In this document: positions 58,056-64,000 of the stretch, piece after piece | Numbering within the stretch: the first letter of the stretch is position 1 | How the letters are laid out: every line of letters begins with the position of its first letter | Assembly: GCA_024704765.1 (NCBI GenBank) | Contig: JAKMXF010000299.1 | Span: 744,001 to 808,000 of the forward strand | Direction: 5' to 3' | DNA length: 64,000 nt | Source of the DNA: Oopsacas minuta | Taxonomy: Eukaryota; Porifera; Hexactinellida; Lyssacinosida; Leucopsacidae | Program-made: the position numbers and the translations under genes | The notes under the pieces: model-generated | Told to the model about the DNA's origin: nothing | Seen by the model: only the letters and a program-made list of their open reading frames with translations | Databases searched by the model: none

Positions 58056-58483
58056 CAGGGCTTGTCAAAAGGTCCTACATAGTCAGGTCAGGTCTCAATA
58101 TTAATCAGGTCATGTTTGACGCACTGTTAATTTAGCTTAAAACTCAGAATTATCCATCTGAATGTGACAGGGGGCATGGCGCCCCTTGAACCGCCCCTGA
58201 GCGAAACTAGTTGATCGTCGTATAGAAGTGATTCAATTCAATTTATGAGGTAAGTGACGAGATTAGCAAGGTAAGAGTATTAGAGAAGAAATAATACTGG
58301 AAATTCCCTGAAACCTGAAAATACACGAAATGACCCGAAATGACTTCGAAAAGAACTGTAATAACCTGAAAATGGCTTGAAATGACATTAAAATGACTGA
58401 TTCAAGTCGCTCAAAATTTGGACAGAGCACCTAAAGGTCAGGTCAGGTCAGGTTAGGTTATGATCTCACCTTTGACAAGCCTG
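58056..58483. mobile_element. Unclassified inverted-end element with GGTCA arrays
   Basis: Left CAGGGCTTGTCAAAAGGTC and right (reverse complement) CAGGCTTGTCAAAGGTG are inverted ends. Each is followed inwards by repeats of AGGTC (GTCAGGTCAGGTC at 58083, GGTCAGGTCAGGTCAGGTTAGG at 58436). The interior has repeated GAAATGAC phrases (58325-58400). CAGG ends suggest hAT, but no clear duplication is seen. Confidence 0.5.
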
Positions 58484-59890
58484 GTCACAATGTTCTGAGA
58501 TATTACATCAAAATGTATTATCAGGGTATGTGAAGCTGGGTATATAGGACCTGTTTGCTCGACGATATGATCATATCTATAAAGGTTGGCAAAGATTGGC
58601 CATGGATGGCATATTTTGGTCAATAGATAAAGATTGACCAAAATATGTCATCCATGGTCACTAGCCTAGACCATGCCAACTTTATCATGACATTTTTAAT
58701 ATTTTGTATGAACACATCCTTAGAACAAAATGTGCATATTTTGTAGAGGTAAAGGCACTAGTTATTTCATTACAGTGCATATAACTGGAGTACTTGTTAA
58801 CAAAATTGTATCGTAATCATTCAGATGACTTCATTTCGTCCGGAAATAATTTGTATGTATAGACAGTGTGTTGTTAAGAAAATGCACCATTTTGATAGTA
58901 TCGAAACAAATAGACTTCCCTCTACAAATATATTGATCAACTATTTTATCCCTAGTCAAAAATTATTAAACGCGCCATTGACTTAAGTACAGAATGCTAT
59001 GCTAATACATATCACAAGATGAATACAAATTTGAATGTACAGGTAAACGTCCCAAATTCTGAGATGCGACACTCAACAAGATACGTTGATTTTCTCATAC
59101 AAATAGTACTTCTTGAACCTCGGAGATAGGACACCTCAGAAATGCGACAACCTCCGAGATTCGGCAATATACTTATTATTGCTAAAATCTGATATTTCGT
59201 CCCTAAATAGTATATTAAACATACTTTTATCTTGACCGTGAAGCTTATGAACGAATTCAAACGAAACTAGCATAAAATTTGAAAAATATTAGAGAAAATT
59301 TTATAACCGTCATCGCATAAATGGGGTCTAAACGGGATGGAAGATGGCCGTTTCAACTTTGTGGGTAGTCTTAATGGGGACAGCTCGGGAGTCAATGTTT
59401 TGACACGAATACCAGATCATGATTTAATTTAGAATTTAAACTATTTTTCATGTCCTCATAACCAGAAATATTAATCAACCACTACTCAGTCCTGGCTATA
59501 GGGCCTAGTAGAGATGAGTCTTTGTAGTATGCGTATAAAAGTTATGGTTGTAGTATGCGTATAAAGGTTATGGTTGTAGTACTTGTATATAATATGCAAA
59601 CTCCTACTTTCAAAAATCTGTAATCGGGATAAAAGCCCAGAATAAGCGAGGATATTAAGTTAATCGGGATAAAAATTCCGATAAACCGATTCGATGTCTC
59701 TTATATACGAAAAGTTTTGTAAGTAAAAAATCTGCCCCAAATATATTATCGCGTTTAAGCAGATATCTCGATTATCCGAGTCACGATAAAGCGGCTTACT
59801 TTGTACAATGCTCCCTATAAAAATACGATCAAAGATAATATTTTTAGCTCCTTCGACCTAATGAATATATTATTGTCAATTGAATATAGC
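58484..59890. other. Intergenic stretch with hairpin
   Basis: 58484-58740 resembles repeat family Y in reverse. A hairpin at 58596-58661 has arms near TGGCCATGGATGGCATATTTTGGTCAAT with two mismatches. 59520-59580 has a short direct repeat TAGTATGCGTATAAA(A/G)GTTATGGTTG. No gene was recognised. Confidence 0.5.
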
Positions 59891-60295
59891 TCATTTCGAA
59901 ATAGGAATAGTCAAAATGCTTTCAAGGTAAAATCCCAAACGACTAGATGAAGGTTTGACATTTACGAATTTTCGAATGTATTTTCTTTCTCTTTTAGCAA
60001 ATTGAGCATATTTAGAAGGAGGTCTGGGTTCTCTAGAAATTTCCATGATTCCAGCAACGATAGAATATAGAGTGAAATCAGGAGCCATTCTGACATTAAG
60101 GCCAGGGTGAAACTTGGTGCCCCTCTGACGACAAAGAATGATGTTAGATCTAACAAGTTCTCCATCAGATACCTTAAGACCAAGGTGCTGTCCTGGACTC
60201 CCACGATTGGCAATTGTTTGAGCACGGTTCGAGAAAGAACAAACGTAAATTTGAAATAAAGAGTGAGTGCGAAGATTCATTGCATGACTTAACAT
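59891..60295 (-). CDS. mRpL27: Mitochondrial ribosomal protein bL27m
   Basis: A 134-codon frame from ATG 60295, or possibly ATG 60280. The frame is open further upstream, but a T-rich tract ending TTTTAG at 60312 is a plausible 5' UTR splice acceptor, so 60295 is preferred. Residues 1-30 are Arg/Ser-rich with few acids, as in a mitochondrial transit peptide. Residues 38-88 carry the bL27 core: HLGLKVSDGELVRSNIILCRQ, then RGTKFHPGLNV and DFTLYSIV. A basic C-terminal tail (KYAQFAKRERKYIRKF) is usual for the mitochondrial form, and human MRPL27 is of similar length. It is part of the large mitoribosomal subunit near the peptidyl transferase centre. Intact, no lesions. No canonical AATAAA lies just downstream. 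Confidence 0.88.
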   Translation of the reverse strand: MLSHAMNLRTHSLFQIYVCSFSNRAQTIANRGSPGQHLGLKVSDGELVRSNIILCRQRGTKFHPGLNVRMAPDFTLYSIVAGIMEISREPRPPSKYAQFAKRERKYIRKFVNVKPSSSRLGFYLESILTIPISK

Positions 60296-60364
60296 TGAAC
60301 AAAACAATATTCTAAAAGAGTGAGGATGCATAATAAGTATGGAAATCAGTTTAGTCAAAATCAT

Positions 60365-60639
60365 AGACGGTAATCGGACACATCGTCACCGTACATTTAG
60401 TCGTCCGGGCAATTCTTCGCCTGGATATTTAGTGAGGAAATTCATCATAAGAATGTTTCCTGAAATTTTAAACAATAAACAAACTTATACGATCATAAAA
60501 TTGAATATATGTTGTATTATATTTGAAAGACAAAAATAAATGTATTATATGAAATAGATAAATAAGTAATTATATTTCTGAAATGAGTAGTTAAAATTGA
60601 AAGTTGTACACGATTCTCTTAAATAAGAGAGAGTTCCTC
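60365..60639. other. Upstream region of the bL27m gene
   Basis: AT-rich, with no distinct promoter motif recognised. It separates the gene from a MULE relic on the same strand. Confidence 0.4.
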
Positions 60640-60945
60640 TATTGTCAGAATTTGTGTAAGACTCCAAATCCTTTCATTTCTCGCAGCACTAAGTTATAAA
60701 GTATTGGGAATTTCTTATGTATCCCTCTTGACTAATATAGCTTCCTGCAATGATTGTTCTCTTCGTAAATACATTGATAGCTTCAAAAAACTTGGATAGT
60801 GACAATTAATTCCTGATTTTAACGCGTTATGCCATCCTTCTATTAGGTTGGTGGTTCTTGCGAATTTAGAAGAGACTCGATGCATAATCCATATCCTTAT
60901 TGGAAAAGGCACCACCGACAATTCGCACCTAATTTGATTGGTCAA
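60640..60945 (-). pseudogene. MULE transposase C-terminal fragment
   Basis: The minus-strand reading contains FARTTNLIEGWHNALKSGIN, the block with the catalytic Glu of MULE transposases, followed by CHYPSFLKLSMYLRREQSL. After a frameshift an ARNERIWSLTQIL-like ending follows. No upstream FLYWCH or first catalytic blocks were found. It is related to the palindromic MULE copies at 61308-64000 but far more diverged, so it is an older insertion. Confidence 0.75.
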
Positions 60946-61307
60946 TTTGATATGATATTAGTTAATTAATTTAATCTAAGTACACGTAAATAATCAATTT
61001 TCTAATAATTATATCTGCACACGGAAAGTCTTGATTGGATAGATAATTCTAATTTAAGATGACATGATTCCATGAATCCATTTAATGATATAAATTCCAA
61101 AGATTGCTATAGTAAGTATTAAGTAAACACACACGAAGAAATACTCTTAGGGCTGTATTTGTAAAGAGGAATGTAGTAAACAGGATGTGATCACCTGTGA
61201 TATTTGCAATCCTCGGACATAAATAGAAAATGATCTAGTTCAAACTCAGATTCGTTTTCTCATTACCAATCAACACATTTCGTCTTTGAAATTTTATAAC
61301 TTTACTA
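60946..61307. other. AT-rich spacer before the palindromic MULE
   Basis: No gene was recognised. Base composition changes sharply to GC-richer at about 61310. Confidence 0.45.
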
Positions 61308-62754
61308 ATGGCGGAACCTCTTGATTAGCCGACCTTTAGGCTGATCAAGTCACAAAGAGGAGGAGACAAGCTGTCGGAGGATGGATATTAATTTAGAGTG
61401 CAGAGGAGAGTTGGAGATGTGACGGATTGGTTGTGTGAGCAAAGAGGGGTCTGCAAAGCTAGAGTTTATACCAAAGGGATGGTGATAGTCAAGCGCACGA
61501 ATGAGCACTCCCATGGGCCCGACGATCAGGCAGCGGACTGTTATGAAGCGAAGGCAGGCATGAAGAGGAAAGCACGGGAGTCCCAGGATAGCACACACCA
61601 CATAATGGGCGAGAGTTTGCAAACAGCATCAGAGGGTACTGCTGCTAAACTCCCCAAACTGGACAGCCTGGAGCGGACGATACAACGCCAACGTGCTAGT
61701 TTACTTGCAGCTCCAGCACAGTCTACCACTCTAGCAGAGCTAGCTCTACCAGCAGTCTACCATCAGACAGCCAAGGGAGAACAGTTCTTACTATACGACT
61801 CTGGTGTAGACGATGTACACAGATTCCTCATCTTCGCGACACAACACAACCTCGGGATGCTGCAGCGCAGCAAGATCTGTCTAGCTGATGGCACCTTCAA
61901 GACGGCACCGCCCCTCTTCGCCCAGGTGTATGTGGGCATGGACTCCGTGGAGGAGATGATCCTATGAAAACCGGTCATCTGTTACCGAGCCTGTTCGTGC
62001 TACTGCCCAACAAGACGAGGCTGCCTACCTGAGGATGTGGGAACAGATCCGCCTACTGTGTCCACTTGTCCAGCCTCAACAGATGCTCCTGGACTTTGAG
62101 AAGGGCGCGATTACCAGCTTTGAGCATGTCTGGCCTAGCACAGTAGTGAAGTGCTGCTTCTTCCACCTCACACAGAATATCTGGCGACATGTGCAGTCTG
62201 TAGGGCTGCAGTCTGCCTACACACATGACGAAGAGTTGGCTATGCGCATCCGGAGGATACCAGCCCTTGCTTTTGCCCGACCAGCAGACGTACCCGATCT
62301 GTTTGATCAAGTGGCAATGGACCTCCCCCTTACGCCTGAAATAGGCGAACTAGTCGACTACTTTGAGAGGACGTATATCGGCCGCACAGTTGCCAGCGGA
62401 TACCATGTAGCGGCTACGTACCCTATTCACCTGTGGAACAACCACATCGGCACGCCCTTAGGACTCCCCCGTACAACCAACGCCGTAGAGGCATGGCACC
62501 GCAGCTTCAATGCCACTGTCGGCTGCCATCACCCTACCATATGGAAGTTCATCCTCTCCCTCAAGCGTGAGCAGGGCCTAGTGGAGGTGCGGCATACCAA
62601 CTACCTTGTTGGCAAGCCGCCAACCAAGCGGAGGCGGTCCCAACAGAGTGAGAAAGCGTTGAAGACTCTAGTTCGTGAATATTATTCTCCAGATCGTTCT
62701 AAAATGGAGTTCTTGCAGGGTGTAGCACATCATTTCAGTCTGGGAGCCGATTAA
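61308..62754 (+). pseudogene. FLYWCH/MULE transposase, left palindrome copy
   Basis: ATG at 61308 starts the FLYWCH finger (LIKSQRGGDKL, WLCEQRGVCKA, EHSHG). In-frame stops lie at 61326-61328 and 61389-61391. The MULE domain begins near VYHQTAKGEQF. ICLADGTFKT carries the first D. Two frameshifts occur between about 61965 and 62025. The frame from 62035 is then open to 62754 with QQMLLDFEKGA (second D), CCFFHLTQNIW (C-x3-H) and RTTNAVEAWHRSFN (catalytic E). Codon use is GC-rich, unlike other genes here. Mutator-like enzymes cut and paste with 9-11 bp duplications. Apart from few lesions the gene is well preserved, so it is a young arrival. Confidence 0.88.
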
Positions 62755-64000
62755 TATGTTAATCTAAAGTATTATCTAGCCCTCAAATACATTGATTGGA
62801 CATAATCCTTTAGATTAACATATTAATCGGCTCCCAGACTGAAATGATGTGCTACACCCTGCAAGAACTCCATTTTAGAACGATCTGGAGAATAATATTC
62901 ACGAACTAGAGTCTTCAACGCTTCCTCACTCTGTTGGGACCGCCTCCGCTTGGTTGGCGGCTTGCCAACAAGGTAGTTAGTATGCCGCACCTCCACTAGG
63001 CCCTGCTCACGCTTGAGGGAGAGGATGAACTTCCATATGGTGGGGTGATGGCAGCCGACAGTGGCATTGAAGCTGCGGTGCCATGCCTCTACGGCGTTGG
63101 TTGTACGGGGGAGTCCTAAGGGCGTGCCGATGTGGTTGTTCCACAGGTGAATAGGGTACGTAGCCGCTACATGGTATCCGCTGGCAACTGTGCGGCCGAT
63201 ATACGTCCTCTCAAAGTAGTCGACTAGTTCGCCTATTTCAGGCGTAAGGGGGAGGTCCATTGCCACTTGATCAAACAGATCGGGTACGTCTGCTGGTCGG
63301 GCAAAAGCAAGGGCTGGTATCCTCCGGATGCGCATAGCCAACTCTTCGTCATGTGTGTAGGCAGACTGCAGCCCTACAGACTGCACATGTCGCCAGATAT
63401 TCTGTGTGAGGTGGAAGAAGCAGCACTTCACTACTGTGCTAGGCCAGACATGCTCAAAGCTGGTAATCGCGCCCTTCTCAAAGTCCAGGAGCATCTGTTG
63501 AGGCTGGACAAGTGGACACAGTAGGCGGATCTGTTCCCACATCCTCAGGTAGGCAGCCTCGTCTTGTTGGGCAGTAGCACGAACAGGCTCGGTAACAGAT
63601 GACCGGTTTTCATAGGATCATCTCCTCCACGGAGTCCATGCCCACATACACCTGGGCGAAGAGGGGCGGTGCCGTCTTGAAGGTGCCATCAGCTAGACAG
63701 ATCTTGCTGCGCTGCAGCATCCCGAGGTTGTGTTGTGTCGCGAAGATGAGGAATCTGTGTACATCGTCTACACCAGAGTCGTATAGTAAGAACTGTTCTC
63801 CCTTGGCTGTCTGATGGTAGACTGCTGGTAGAGCTAGCTCTGCTAGAGTGGTAGACTGTGCTGGAGCTGCAAGTAAACTAGCACGTTGGCGTTGTATCGT
63901 CCGCTCCAGGCTGTCCAGTTTGGGGAGTTTAGCAGCAGTACCCTCTGATGCTGTTTGCAAACTCTCGCCCATTATGTGGTGTGTGCTATCCTGGGACTCC
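61577..64000. repeat. Near-perfect 2.4 kb palindrome
   Basis: Arms 61577-62769 and 62808-64000 (at least 1193 bp each) are reverse complements with about three differences seen by eye. They surround a 38-bp asymmetric spacer (62770-62807). The arms continue past the window end. Confidence 0.9.
62823..64000 (-). pseudogene. FLYWCH/MULE transposase, right palindrome copy (cut by window end)
   Basis: Mirror copy of the left gene with coordinates summing to 125577 throughout, so no indel separates the arms in the visible part. It has the same two frameshifts between the first catalytic block and the QIRLLCP block. The differences I found are at 62924 (Lys to Glu change), 62979 and 63042 (both silent). 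The N-terminal FLYWCH part lies beyond the window. The shared lesions mean the gene was already broken before duplication. Confidence 0.88.

Noticed and set aside
61541-62310. Minus-strand frames opposite the MULE transposase
   Set aside because: They are mirror frames caused by GC-rich codons of the true gene. The MULE motifs lie on the other strand.
1-64000. tRNA or rRNA genes
   Set aside because: No cloverleaf-compatible stretch with A and B box sequences and no conserved rRNA core was recognised by eye. A covariance-model scan was not possible.

Overview
The window is nuclear DNA of an animal, most likely an arthropod. It is strongly AT-rich, has GT-AG introns, and carries only two convincing host genes in 64 kb. 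The rest is a layered graveyard of transposable elements. The mix (mariner and Tc1-like elements including DD37D types, pogo/Tigger, hAT, Mutator-like, P-like, Helitron, Ty3/Gypsy) is typical of transposon-rich invertebrates. A copepod such as a sea louse would fit, but that is a guess from memory. I assign no species.

Host genes. A SUV39-type H3K9 methyltransferase lies on the minus strand at 17981-19042. It is one intact exon with pre-SET, SET and post-SET domains and no chromodomain. A mitochondrial ribosomal protein bL27m gene lies on the minus strand at 59891-60295, also one exon. Nothing else looks like a preserved host gene.

Layout. 0.5-8.4 kb is a nested stack. An old repeat is interrupted by a pogo-type MITE and by a CMC-like DNA transposon (1180-3807, TSD TAA). 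A mariner follows, split by a second CMC-like transposon (4938-7642, TSD TTA) with a complete 573-codon transposase frame. The two CMC-like proteins carry a RAG1/Transib/CMC-style signature: D...D, C-x2-C exactly 19 residues after the second D, H-x4-H, then E. They are the most interesting system here. 8.5-10.2 kb holds two non-autonomous Mutator-like elements with motif-array ends. Five Helitron copies lie at 12.7, 14.1, 26.0, 33.1 and 51.9 kb. 22.6-26 kb has a nested hAT-like set. 29.8-31.6 kb is a FLYWCH/MULE pseudogene. 34.5-38.0 kb is a 3.4 kb unit with 0.36 kb inverted arms. 39.4-42 kb is a P-like (THAP) transposase relic. 42.7-45.5 kb is an internally deleted Ty3/Gypsy copy with both LTRs. 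49.0-50.3 and 53.4-54.7 kb are two DD37D Tc1/mariner elements. 55.0-57.1 kb is a Tigger element with only two lesions. 61.3-64 kb is a GC-richer FLYWCH/MULE gene present as two nearly identical copies in a tail-to-tail palindrome that runs off the window.

How they relate. Insertions within insertions give a relative chronology. Several unrelated families share one end design: short motifs repeated many times in both termini, probably multiple transposase binding sites. All identifications come from reading the sequence. No database search or alignment program was run.
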